Of a stretch of DNA of 64,000 nucleotides, positions 16,865 to 24,458 are shown one piece after another. Made by a program: the position numbers and the translations under genes. Within the stretch, counting starts at the first letter, position 1. Each line of letters starts with the position of its first letter. The notes under the pieces are model-generated. The model ran no database searches. It saw only the letters and a program-made list of their open reading frames with translations, and had not been told where the DNA came from. Source of the stretch: an uncultured Dysgonomonas sp. (lineage in GTDB: Bacteria; Bacteroidota; Bacteroidia; Bacteroidales; Dysgonomonadaceae); the NCBI RefSeq assembly GCF_900079725.1, contig NZ_LT599032.1, positions 1,580,209 through 1,644,208 of the forward strand, in the 5' to 3' direction.

Positions 16865-18265
16865 ATGATTTTAGAATACAACATTAAGTCTTATCTGTTA
16901 CTTATATTGCTATTCTTTGGGCTTTTTGCATGCTCGAACGACGATGATTTTTCGTCGGATGGAAATATGTCTATCACATTTTCATCAGATACAATCGGTT
17001 TCGATACTGTATTTACGACTATCGGCTCTGCTACACGGCAGTTTAAAATATATAATAAAAACAGTAGATCACTTGTAATAGGCTCGATAGAATTGATGAA
17101 CCCGGCAAAAAGCGGATTCAGAATGAATATCGACGGAGAAAAAGGGACGAAGCTCTCAAATGTAGAAATACTAAAAAAAGACAGTCTTTTTGGATTTATA
17201 GAAGTTACAGTAAATCCTACAGACAATGAAACTCCGTTGTTGATACGCGATTCCATCAGATTCGAAACAAACGGAAATATACAATACCTGCAACTGGAAG
17301 CTGTAGGACAGGATGTCTATATATGGAAAAGCGGACGGATTACCCAGGATTCTGTAATTACAGGTAAGAAACCGCTTCTTGTATATGATTCCATCGTGAT
17401 CGATAAAGAGGTTACAGCTACAATGTCTGAAGGCTCCAAAATCTTTTTCAGAAACAATGCTTCTATACGCATACATGGGAGACTGATAGCCAAGGGGACA
17501 ATAGAAAAGCCTGTTATTTTCAGGGGAGACCGCTTTGATAAGATCGATGCAGATATACCTTACGACAATGTTCCGGGACAATGGGACGGCGTATATTTCT
17601 ATTCCGAAAGTTATAACAACCAACTTGAAAATATAAATATACGGAATGCCACAAAAGGCATAACATTCTATGCATCAGACATTCAATATAAAAAAGCGAC
17701 TTTATTGAATGTAGTTGTACAAAACACATTAGAACACGGGGTATCGGCTACAAACAGTAATATTGACGGAGGAAACTGCCTGTTTGTTAATTCTAAAGGA
17801 GCAGCACTAAATCTCAATGGGGGAAAATATTCATTCCTGCATTGCACCATTGCGAATTATTTCAGATGGTCGGCAAGGAGTGTAGAAAGCCTGATAATAA
17901 GCAATAGTAAAGAGACACCGTTAGCACAATGTGATTTTATGAACTCTATCGTTTACGGTTCATTAAATAGAGAACTTTCAATGAATAGAAATGCTGAAGC
18001 CGTCTACAATTATCAGTTCATAAACTGTCTGATAAAAGGCACGGAGATTTCAGACTCGTACTTTGAAAATATAATATGGAATAAAGATCCTCTATTCAAA
18101 GACTTGAATACGGAAGGTATCTATTCATACAACTTTGAGTTACAGGATTCATCCCCGGCCATAGATAAAGCCGATAAAACATATTCAATGGGTTTGCCTT
18201 TTGATTTGCGAGGTAAATCCCGTCAGGATTCTCCCGATATTGGTTGTTATGAGCGGGTTAAGTAA
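16865..18265 (+). CDS. Surface lipoprotein with a right-handed beta-helix
   Basis: A 466-residue protein with a lipoprotein signal: hydrophobic residues 10-21, then FAC with Cys23. The Cys is followed by SNDDDFSSD, an acidic stretch of the kind that marks surface-exported lipoproteins in Bacteroidota. An immunoglobulin-like N-terminal region (about 35-145) precedes repeated short strands with N/G-rich turns (about 170-440), the pattern of a parallel beta-helix. It ends with SPDIGCYE, typical of choice-of-anchor Q proteins. The substrate is unknown; many such proteins bind or cleave glycans. It overlaps the next gene by 17 bp. Confidence 0.75.
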   Translation: MILEYNIKSYLLLILLFFGLFACSNDDDFSSDGNMSITFSSDTIGFDTVFTTIGSATRQFKIYNKNSRSLVIGSIELMNPAKSGFRMNIDGEKGTKLSNVEILKKDSLFGFIEVTVNPTDNETPLLIRDSIRFETNGNIQYLQLEAVGQDVYIWKSGRITQDSVITGKKPLLVYDSIVIDKEVTATMSEGSKIFFRNNASIRIHGRLIAKGTIEKPVIFRGDRFDKIDADIPYDNVPGQWDGVYFYSESYNNQLENINIRNATKGITFYASDIQYKKATLLNVVVQNTLEHGVSATNSNIDGGNCLFVNSKGAALNLNGGKYSFLHCTIANYFRWSARSVESLIISNSKETPLAQCDFMNSIVYGSLNRELSMNRNAEAVYNYQFINCLIKGTEISDSYFENIIWNKDPLFKDLNTEGIYSYNFELQDSSPAIDKADKTYSMGLPFDLRGKSRQDSPDIGCYERVK

Positions 18266-19304
18266 AGGTTGGAAAATATTACAGGGCATTATACTGTTAC
18301 TGATAATCAGCATACAGACAAATGCGCAGGAAAATTTTCGTATCATGTTCTACAATGTAGAAAACATGTACGATACAAAAGACAATCCGAAAACAAACGA
18401 TGATGATCTCACCCCGAACGGACAATTGCACTGGACAAACTACCGATATTGGAAGAAGTTGAATGATATAAGCACCGTGATTTCATCTGCTGGTGACGAT
18501 CGATACCCTCCTGCATTAGTCGGTATATGCGAAGTAGAAAACGATTCCGTATTGTATGACCTTACCAAAAGAGCAAGACTGAGGAAACATAAGTATGAAT
18601 ATATAATCACCAACTCCAAGGATAACAGGGGTTCGAATACAGCCTTACTCTATCAGCGGGACCAGATAAAGATAATAAGCAAAAGGTCTTATACTCCCAC
18701 CCTGCAATCAGACCCATCGAAAACAACGCGGGATATACTCCATGTTACAGGTGAAGTCATCAATGATCAGATACTTGATATATTCGTTTGCCACTTCCCG
18801 TCCCGACGTGAGGGGATTAAAAAGACAAGGCCCGACCGCATACGGTGTGCAGAACTCTTGAGACAAAAGACTGACAGTCTTTTCCGCATACGAAAGAAAG
18901 CGAATATCATTATCATGGGAGACTTCAATGACTATCCGAATGATACAAGCCTATCTGAAAGTCTTGGTGCGCATAGCATCAAATCCCCGGTTTCGGATAA
19001 AAGTTTATACAATATGTTTTATCATCGTCTAGGCGAGAAGGATACAGGCTCCTATAAATATAAGGGAAAGTGGAACTTTATAGATCAGTTTATTACAAGT
19101 GGGAACCTGTTGAATCCCTCTTCTAAAATCTCAATCAAGAAGAAAGAAGCACATATTTACTCTGCACCTTTCCTCTTACATGATGATAATACAAAGTCCG
19201 GAGGTGGCGGACAGAAACCATTCCGTACTTACTCAGGGTTTAAATATCTGGGCGGATACAGCGACCATCTTCCTATTTATATGGATTTGATTATTAAAAA
19301 CTGA
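18249..19304 (+). CDS. Secreted endonuclease/exonuclease/phosphatase family protein
   Basis: 351 residues from the ATG at 18249. The frame is open back to 18201, but only this start gives a proper signal peptide (about 1-26, ending TNA-Q). The EEP fold is shown by 'FYNVENMYDT' with Asn36 and Glu38, GICEVEND with a metal Glu, the segment CHFPSRR, GDFNDYP and YSDHLPIY with the catalytic Asp-His. Such enzymes hydrolyse phosphodiesters (DNA, RNA, phospholipids, inositol phosphates) with Mg. Export to the periplasm or beyond suggests nutrient scavenging. Its start lies inside the lipoprotein gene end, so the two are translationally coupled. Confidence 0.85.
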   Translation: MSGLSKGWKILQGIILLLIISIQTNAQENFRIMFYNVENMYDTKDNPKTNDDDLTPNGQLHWTNYRYWKKLNDISTVISSAGDDRYPPALVGICEVENDSVLYDLTKRARLRKHKYEYIITNSKDNRGSNTALLYQRDQIKIISKRSYTPTLQSDPSKTTRDILHVTGEVINDQILDIFVCHFPSRREGIKKTRPDRIRCAELLRQKTDSLFRIRKKANIIIMGDFNDYPNDTSLSESLGAHSIKSPVSDKSLYNMFYHRLGEKDTGSYKYKGKWNFIDQFITSGNLLNPSSKISIKKKEAHIYSAPFLLHDDNTKSGGGGQKPFRTYSGFKYLGGYSDHLPIYMDLIIKN

Positions 19305-19308
19305 CGAA

Positions 19309-20196
19309 ATGAAACACGCTATACTTGTAACAGCATATAAGAATCCGCAGCAATTAAATGAATTGGTAGACTTCTTCAATGAAGACTATTCATTCTATAT
19401 CCACATAGATAAGAAAAGCCGGATTACCGATTCTGATATTGAGACACTGAAAACGAAGGCTACCGTCAAGTTTGTATCACAGGAATACAGAGTCAACTGG
19501 GGTAGTGTCGACCATCTAAAAGCTATTCTTCTCTTATCGAAGGAATGCGCCAAAGATAAAAGCATAGATTACATCCACCTGATTACAGGACAGGATTTTC
19601 CTGCAAAGTCGCCACAACAGATATCCGATTATCTGAAAGAAAATTATGGAACAGAGTTTCTCTCGGCCAGGCCACTACCTATTAAAACATGGATAGAGGG
19701 CGGACTCAACAGGGTTGTATATTACAATCTATATGAGATTTTCAATGCCAAAAGCTGGCAGCGTATATTCATCAAAGCATTTGTACAAATGCAAAAGATT
19801 GTCGGATATAAGAGGAAATTGCCGACCGAATTAAATAACCTCTATGGAGGTTCTACCTATTGGACTCTTACGCTACCTGCAGTTGAATACTTCCTCGACT
19901 TTCTCGATAAGCATCCGAATGTTCTCGAAGCTTATAAATATACATTTTGTGCCGAAGAAATCTTATTGCATTCCATATTAATGAACTCTTCATTCAAGGA
20001 AAAGGTAGCAAAAAGGAACCTGAGATTCATGCTGTGGGAAAACCGGGACGGAGTATATCCGGCCAATCTGGATGAAAGGGATTTCGAGGACATTACCAGT
20101 TCAGACGCGTTTTTTGCAAGAAAATTCGAATACCCTGTCTCAGGGAAATTACGGGACAAACTAATTAGGTATTTATCACATTCTAATAGCGATTAG
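19309..20196 (+). CDS. Core-2/I-branching-like glycosyltransferase (GT14)
   Basis: A 295-residue glycosyltransferase. The N-terminus 'KHAILVTAYKNPQQLNELVDFF', the phrase FYIHIDKKS, and HLITGQDFPAKSP with YGGSTYWTL later match the bacterial Core-2/I-branching beta-1,6-N-acetylglucosaminyltransferase family. It has no membrane anchor. It begins 4 bp after the EEP gene, so it is the third gene of one operon. Its 3' end overlaps the convergent marR-like gene by 14 bp. A sugar is likely to be added to a surface glycan; donor and acceptor are unknown. Confidence 0.85.
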   Translation: MKHAILVTAYKNPQQLNELVDFFNEDYSFYIHIDKKSRITDSDIETLKTKATVKFVSQEYRVNWGSVDHLKAILLLSKECAKDKSIDYIHLITGQDFPAKSPQQISDYLKENYGTEFLSARPLPIKTWIEGGLNRVVYYNLYEIFNAKSWQRIFIKAFVQMQKIVGYKRKLPTELNNLYGGSTYWTLTLPAVEYFLDFLDKHPNVLEAYKYTFCAEEILLHSILMNSSFKEKVAKRNLRFMLWENRDGVYPANLDERDFEDITSSDAFFARKFEYPVSGKLRDKLIRYLSHSNSD

Positions 20197-20665
20197 AATC
20201 CTCCAGGGCCTCACGTATATTGCCAAAAACAGCCGCCAGCAGGAAACGCACCTGCTTAAGCCCCTCTTCATCGATACCTGCTAAAGCAGCATCTACGGTC
20301 TCATATACGGCTTTATTGGCCTTTTCTTTTATTGATTTACCTAGGTCGGTGAGGAATATATAATTGGAACGCCTGTCTGTTGTGGAAGCATTACGATAAA
20401 CAAGATTCTGCTTAGTCAGGTTGTCAATAAGGCGAGTCATACTCGGCTTATCCTTAAATGTGGAATTGCATAAGGTCTGCTGGGTGACGCCATCTTCGCG
20501 CCAAAGGAAAGCTAATACCGTCCATTGTTCGGGAGTAATATCGAGACCTTCTTTACGAAGGTTGCGGTACATCATACGGTTAATAGCCATCGACACTTTT
20601 CCGTTAATGATGGGGAAGATAAGATCCTGATCTCCATCCAAGCTGAGTATTTCTTCATTTTCCAT
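20183..20665 (-). CDS. MarR family transcriptional regulator
   Basis: A 160-residue winged-helix regulator. The helix-turn-helix and wing lie at about 60-115, with 'TPEQWTVLAFLW' before it and the wing pattern 'ASTTDRRSNYIFLTDLGK', which are characteristic of MarR. Flanking helices would form the dimer interface. The gene is divergent from rpsF and convergent with the GT14 gene. Its promoter (20690-20720) overlaps a perfect 10-bp palindrome TTGTATACAA at 20683-20692, a good candidate for an autoregulatory site. The ligand is unknown. Confidence 0.9.
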   Translation of the reverse strand: MENEEILSLDGDQDLIFPIINGKVSMAINRMMYRNLRKEGLDITPEQWTVLAFLWREDGVTQQTLCNSTFKDKPSMTRLIDNLTKQNLVYRNASTTDRRSNYIFLTDLGKSIKEKANKAVYETVDAALAGIDEEGLKQVRFLLAAVFGNIREALEDSNRY

Positions 20666-20682
20666 TGACGATTCCTCTTATA

Positions 20683-20720
20683 TTGTATACAAATGTAAGA
20701 TAAGAAGTCCGCTTATCAAA
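20683..20720 (-). promoter_or_regulatory. Promoter and candidate operator of the MarR gene
   Basis: On the minus strand TTTG (20720-20717), 19 nt and TACATTTG (20697-20690) give a full consensus promoter. The palindrome TTGTATACAA (20683-20692) overlaps the end of the -7 element and the likely start site. Confidence 0.7.
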
Positions 20721-20740
20721 GATTTTTTAAAGCTTTAGCA

Positions 20741-20771
20741 TTTGTTATATAAATAAAAAGCTCTATCTTTG
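20741..20771 (+). promoter_or_regulatory. Promoter of the rpsF operon
   Basis: TTTG (20741-20744), 19 nt and TATCTTTG (20764-20771): an exact match to the Bacteroidota consensus. It would start transcription about 45 nt before rpsF. Confidence 0.85.
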
Positions 20772-20818
20772 CACCTCATTTGCAAAAATGACATGTTTAA
20801 TTTATAATTATTTAATTT

Positions 20819-21175
20819 ATGAACAATTACGAAACCGTTTTCATTTTGACTCCCGTTTTGTCTGATGTACAGATGAAGGAAGCGGTAGAAAAATTCAAGA
20901 CTATTTTGACCAATGAAGGGGCAAAAATAGTAAATGAAGAAAACTGGGGACTTCGCAAACTGGCTTATCCAATCCAGAAGAAATCTACCGGTTTTTATGC
21001 GATGTTAGAATTTGAAGCTGATCCGGCTGTTATCGCTAAACTAGAAATCAACTTCCGCCGCGACGAACGTGTTATCCGTTTCTTGACTTTCCGTCAGGAT
21101 AAGTTTGCACACCAGTACGCAGAAAAGAGAAGAAATCTAAAATCACCTAAAAAAGAAGAAGTAAAGGAGAACTAA
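20819..21175 (+). CDS. rpsF: 30S ribosomal protein S6
   Basis: 118 residues starting '[20 protein letters not shown]', the normal S6 beginning, with [20 protein letters not shown] and an Arg-rich [11 protein letters not shown] core. S6 binds 16S rRNA with S18 in the platform of the small subunit. It is first in the operon, followed after 3 bp by rpsR. The C-terminus carries a basic tail. Confidence 0.97.
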   Translation: MNNYETVFILTPVLSDVQMKEAVEKFKTILTNEGAKIVNEENWGLRKLAYPIQKKSTGFYAMLEFEADPAVIAKLEINFRRDERVIRFLTFRQDKFAHQYAEKRRNLKSPKKEEVKEN

Positions 21176-21178
21176 ATT

Positions 21179-21445
21179 ATGGCACAGCAATCAGAAATCA
21201 GATATTTGACTCCGCCTTCAGTTGATGTCAAGAAAAAAAAGTACTGCCGTTTTAAGAAAAACGGTATCAAGTATATCGACTACAAAGACCCTGAGTTTTT
21301 GAAGAAATTCCTTAACGAACAGGGAAAAATCCTTCCTCGCCGTATTACCGGAACATCTCTGAAATTCCAACGTCGTGTTGCACAAGCTGTAAAAAGAGCT
21401 CGTCACTTAGCTTTGCTTCCTTACGTTACAGACTTAATGAAATAA
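21179..21445 (+). CDS. rpsR: 30S ribosomal protein S18
   Basis: 88 residues with the S18 core: [22 protein letters not shown] (cited here in part), then '[11 protein letters not shown]' and [19 protein letters not shown]. The protein binds S6 and 16S rRNA. The bacterial zinc-ribbon variant is absent. It lies 3 bp after rpsF and 19 bp before rplI. Confidence 0.97.
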   Translation: MAQQSEIRYLTPPSVDVKKKKYCRFKKNGIKYIDYKDPEFLKKFLNEQGKILPRRITGTSLKFQRRVAQAVKRARHLALLPYVTDLMK

Positions 21446-21464
21446 TAAAAAGGAGGAAAAAGAA

Positions 21465-21908
21465 ATGCAAGTTATATTAAAAGAAGACATCCTTAACTTA
21501 GGATATAAAGATGAAGTCGTAACTGTAAAAGACGGTTATGGACGTAATTACCTTATACCTCAAGGTAAAGCTGTGATAGCATCAGAGTCTGCAAAGAAAG
21601 TTTTGGCTGAAAACATGAAGCAACGCGCTCACAAACTTGAGAAAATCAAGAAAGACGCTGAGGCTTTGGCTACCAAACTTGATGGCGTATCACTCACTAT
21701 CGGAGCAAAAACAAGCTCTACCGGCACTATCTTCGGTTCGGTAACTAATATTCAAATAGCTGAGGCTCTTGAAAAATTAGGATACAACGTGGACCGTAAG
21801 GTAATCATCATCAAAGATGCCGTAAAAGAAATAGGTACTTATAAAGCAATCGCTAAACTTCACAAAGAAGTTTCTGTAGAAATTCCTTTCGAAGTAGTCT
21901 CTGAATAA
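21465..21908 (+). CDS. rplI: 50S ribosomal protein L9
   Basis: 147 residues: an N-terminal rRNA-binding domain with [15 protein letters not shown], a long connecting helix (about 42-75) and a C-terminal domain with [13 protein letters not shown]. An AGGAGG-like sequence (AAGGAGGAAA) precedes the start, an unusually good ribosome-binding site for this genome. It is the last gene of the operon and is followed by a strong terminator. Confidence 0.97.
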   Translation: MQVILKEDILNLGYKDEVVTVKDGYGRNYLIPQGKAVIASESAKKVLAENMKQRAHKLEKIKKDAEALATKLDGVSLTIGAKTSSTGTIFGSVTNIQIAEALEKLGYNVDRKVIIIKDAVKEIGTYKAIAKLHKEVSVEIPFEVVSE

Positions 21909-21925
21909 GATACCGTTAAATATAG

Positions 21926-21958
21926 AAAAGAGAGTTGTCTATCGACAACTCTCTTTTT
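21926..21958 (+). terminator. Terminator of the rpsF-rpsR-rplI operon
   Basis: A 14-bp stem, AAAAGAGAGTTGTC with GACAACTCTCTTTT, with a 4-nt loop and a T run. Confidence 0.92.
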
Positions 21959-22034
21959 ACTTTTATTAAACCTTAACAAAACCTAAAAATAAATACTATC
22001 TTTACATACTAACTATTAATTACAAAAATAACTT

Positions 22035-22436
22035 ATGAAAAATTTAACAAAAACTACCCTTAGCATCATTGCTATTGTATTCATTTCTTCGTTTTTCATC
22101 CAATGCAAAGATGCAAAAGACGCAGTAGTAACTAAATACCTAGATATGCAGGTAGAGCAAATGAACAAGCAATGCCCGCTTAGTCTTGGAGGAGGATTAA
22201 CTCTGGAAAGCTGCAAAGTAGAAGGAAACAGAACGATGAAATTCTCTTATAAAATAGACCAGGACATCGAAACATTCGATACGGCAGCAGGCAAAGCGGC
22301 AGCTGTTGATGCGCTAAAAGGTTCGCCGGAAATAGCCCAATTAAAAGAATATGAAATAACATATAAGTACGAATATAAAAATGCATCGGACAAAGTCATA
22401 GGAGAAATGACAATTGCCCCAGATGATTATAAATAA
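22035..22436 (+). CDS. Small putative lipoprotein of unknown function
   Basis: 133 residues. A hydrophobic stretch at about 10-22 ends in FFIQC, so Cys24 could be lipidated, although Gln at the -1 position is atypical. The mature part has a second cysteine pair (MNKQC and LESC) around a Gly-rich turn, then beta-strand-like segments with repeated 'YKIDQDIE' and 'EITYKYEYKN'. I do not recognise the family. It is a single gene with its own terminator at 22461-22496. A TATCTTTA sequence at 21997-22004 may be its -7 element. Confidence 0.7.
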   Translation: MKNLTKTTLSIIAIVFISSFFIQCKDAKDAVVTKYLDMQVEQMNKQCPLSLGGGLTLESCKVEGNRTMKFSYKIDQDIETFDTAAGKAAAVDALKGSPEIAQLKEYEITYKYEYKNASDKVIGEMTIAPDDYK

Positions 22437-22460
22437 AAAATAGATAAAGAATAATATAAG

Positions 22461-22496
22461 AAGCCGAAAGACAAAACATAGTCTTTCGGCTTTTTC
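22461..22496 (+). terminator. Intrinsic terminator after the small lipoprotein gene
   Basis: A perfect 12-bp stem, AAGCCGAAAGAC with GTCTTTCGGCTT, loop of 8 nt, then T run. Confidence 0.9.
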
Positions 22497-22700
22497 TTAT
22501 AAATAGTGCGAACGAAGAGTTATTTCAAAAATAATCGTTTGTATTGGTAAATACTTTATCAATGCATATATGGCTATTAGCCGACAGCTCTTCGATAGAC
22601 TGAAATGTCCCCTAATTGGCGTTGTTTTCCCAAAGGGGGACATGCAATGAGAGTAAAAAGCAACAAGTAGAAAAAGTGTAACCTTTGTTACCTTTTTTAG

Positions 22701-22739
22701 AGTTACAAGTTATTGTGCCCTTGGGGCAGTTACAAGTTG
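22701..22739 (+). repeat. GCCC-N3-GGGC repeat, second copy
   Basis: AGTTACAAGTTAT, core GCCCTTGGGGC, then AGTTACAAGTT. It follows a GTTAC repeat as at 15823-15880. Confidence 0.7.
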
Positions 22740-22781
22740 GTTTACTGTTAACTGATATATCTTTACTTTTTGTATAGTGCT

Positions 22782-22852
22782 CTTTGTGTAAATCTTTGTG
22801 TCCCTTGTGGTATAGAAATTTAGCCACTAAGTACACAGCGGGAATCACAAAG
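22782..22852. repeat. Imperfect palindrome with CTTTGTGT arms
   Basis: Left arm 22782-22810 (CTTTGTG...TTGTGG) and right arm 22824-22852 (CCACTAAG...CACAAAG) match over about two thirds of their length. It resembles the CTTTGTGTCC..GTGG type of intergenic palindrome. Confidence 0.5.
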
Positions 22853-23396
22853 GCTAAAAAGACTGTTACATATGTTACCTTTTGTAAAAGTTACAAGTAG
22901 ACAAGATACAAGTTGTTAACTGCTAACTGATGACCGTTAACTGATATATCTGTTACCTTTGTTACTTTTTAACAGGCAGTCAATTTTAGATAATAAACAG
23001 TATAAAGTATTATTGCTATTATCTGTATGTAAGGGGAATGTTTTTGGGTGGCTAATGCCGGACACGGATCCGTCCCTATAAGTTGCTATCTGAATTATTG
23101 ACAATTAAAATATAATAACGGGCTAAATAGATAATATTTATCAAACATTTTCCATATATAAAATATTGATAACCAATATTCACTATCGATGAACTAAATA
23201 ATATAACACACTGTTTTAACTTAAAATCATAAAAAAATAGTAACTTCGTAGGGTTTAAGAGATTAATTATCAAAATATTTTCAAATACTAAATAACGGAT
23301 AGAATTTGATAATATATTCTATAATGGTAACTAACTATTGTTGTTTTAATTACCAAAGCAATAATTAACAGTCGACGACGCGAAGGCGAGTCTAAT

Positions 23397-23410
23397 AGGT
23401 CTGCGGCCTT
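23397..23410. promoter_or_regulatory. AGGTC-type palindrome in the gnd leader
   Basis: AGGTCTGCGGCCTT ends 38 nt before the gnd ATG. It is the least symmetrical of four similar sites that each lie just upstream of a gene. Confidence 0.4.
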
Positions 23411-23448
23411 AACTTGTTTATATTATAAAAATAAAAATAGAAACTAAT

Positions 23449-24345
23449 ATGAAAATCGGATTTGTAGGATTAGGCAAAATGGGCGGTAAAATGGTAGAGC
23501 GCCTGTTGAATCATGGACACGAAGTAGTTGCTTACAACTTAACTCAAAAAGAAATAGATGAAGTAGCTGCAAAAGGAGCTATACCGGCTTCCAGCCTGAA
23601 AGACCTTGTTAGTAAATTGGATGAACGCAAATTGGTATGGTTAATGGTTCCTGCCGGCAAGCCTGTAGACGGGAACATTGCCGAACTGCTTACATTACTT
23701 AAACCAAACGATATAATTGTAGATGGCGGCAATAGCTATTGGAGAGAAACTGTTGAACGTGGAAAGAAAGTAAAAGAACACGGAATTCACTACCTCGACT
23801 GTGGTACAAGTGGTGGCGTATGGGGACTTCAGAACGGATACTGCCTGATGTATGGCGGAGACAAGGAAGCCTGCGACTTCGCTGAACCTATCTTTAAAAG
23901 CCTTGCCCCTGAAAACGGATATATGCGTTGCGGCGAGAGCGGCTCCGGCCATATGGTGAAGATGGTACATAATGGCATCGAATATGGTATGATGCAGGCA
24001 TACGCAGAAGGATTTGAAATAATGAAGAACTCCCCATATAATGTAGACTTAGAAAAAGTTTCGCGTGTATGGATGGAAGGCTCGGTTGTTCGCTCATGGT
24101 TACTGGAACTGATAGGCAATGCACTTGAAGGAAACGAAAATCTGGACGGCATCAAAGATTATGTAGCCGATAGCGGCGAAGGTCGCTGGACCGTACAGAC
24201 TGCGATGGACTTTGATGTTCCTGCACATGTCATCACAGCTTCACTTTTCACCCGTTTCGAATCGAGACAGGAATCGTCTTATGCAATGAAATTACTGGCA
24301 GCTATGAGAAATCAGTTTGGCGGCCATGAAATAAAGAAAGACTAA
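23449..24345 (+). CDS. gnd: 6-phosphogluconate dehydrogenase, decarboxylating, short type
   Basis: 298 residues, the short GntZ/YqeC-like form rather than the 470-residue form. It oxidises 6-phosphogluconate to ribulose 5-phosphate, giving NAD(P)H and CO2. The dinucleotide motif GLGKMG is at 7-12, GGNSYWR at 93-99, TSGGVWG at 120-126, and the catalytic Lys lies in HMVKMVHNG near 170. It is the first of three genes of the oxidative pentose phosphate branch, separated from zwf by 113 bp that contain an inverted repeat. Confidence 0.93.
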   Translation: MKIGFVGLGKMGGKMVERLLNHGHEVVAYNLTQKEIDEVAAKGAIPASSLKDLVSKLDERKLVWLMVPAGKPVDGNIAELLTLLKPNDIIVDGGNSYWRETVERGKKVKEHGIHYLDCGTSGGVWGLQNGYCLMYGGDKEACDFAEPIFKSLAPENGYMRCGESGSGHMVKMVHNGIEYGMMQAYAEGFEIMKNSPYNVDLEKVSRVWMEGSVVRSWLLELIGNALEGNENLDGIKDYVADSGEGRWTVQTAMDFDVPAHVITASLFTRFESRQESSYAMKLLAAMRNQFGGHEIKKD

Positions 24346-24348
24346 CTT

Positions 24349-24450
24349 AGTTACTTCGCCCTACGGGCAGTTGCAAGTTACGGGTTACAAGTCGGACACA
24401 CAATAAGTCGCTTCTACAAACTCGTAACTTGTAACTTGTAACTCGTAACT
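24349..24450. repeat. Intercistronic repeat with inverted arms between gnd and zwf
   Basis: The left part is a third GCCC-N3-GGGC repeat (GTTACTTC, GCCCTACGGGC, AGTTGCAAGTTACGGG). The right part at 24420-24450 reads ACTCGTAACTTGTAACTTGT and on, an inverted match to the left arm (AAGTTACGGGTTACAAGT). RNA from this region could fold into a long imperfect hairpin. Confidence 0.65.
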
Positions 24451-24458
24451 AAAATACG

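Larger units (their letters stand above)
22437..23448. other. Repeat-rich intergenic region before gnd
   Basis: About 1 kb without a credible gene. It contains the terminator at 22461-22496, three copies of the GTTAC repeat (22678, 22865, 22952), one GCCC-N3-GGGC repeat (22701-22739), a GATACAAGTTGTTAACT repeat (22905-22946), an imperfect palindrome with CTTTGTGT/ACACAAAG-like arms (22782-22852), a GGACACGGATCCGTCC near-palindrome near 23063-23078, and an AGGTC-type palindrome in the gnd leader. Two short minus-strand open frames here (22612-22848, 23076-23273) are built of repeats or AT-rich sequence and look spurious. Confidence 0.7.

Noticed and set aside
22612-22848. 78-codon minus-strand open frame before gnd
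   Set aside because: Consists largely of dispersed repeat sequence and shows no protein-like features.
23076-23273. 65-codon minus-strand open frame
   Set aside because: AT-rich, low-complexity translation (many I, L, Y, N) and no ribosome-binding site; likely spurious.
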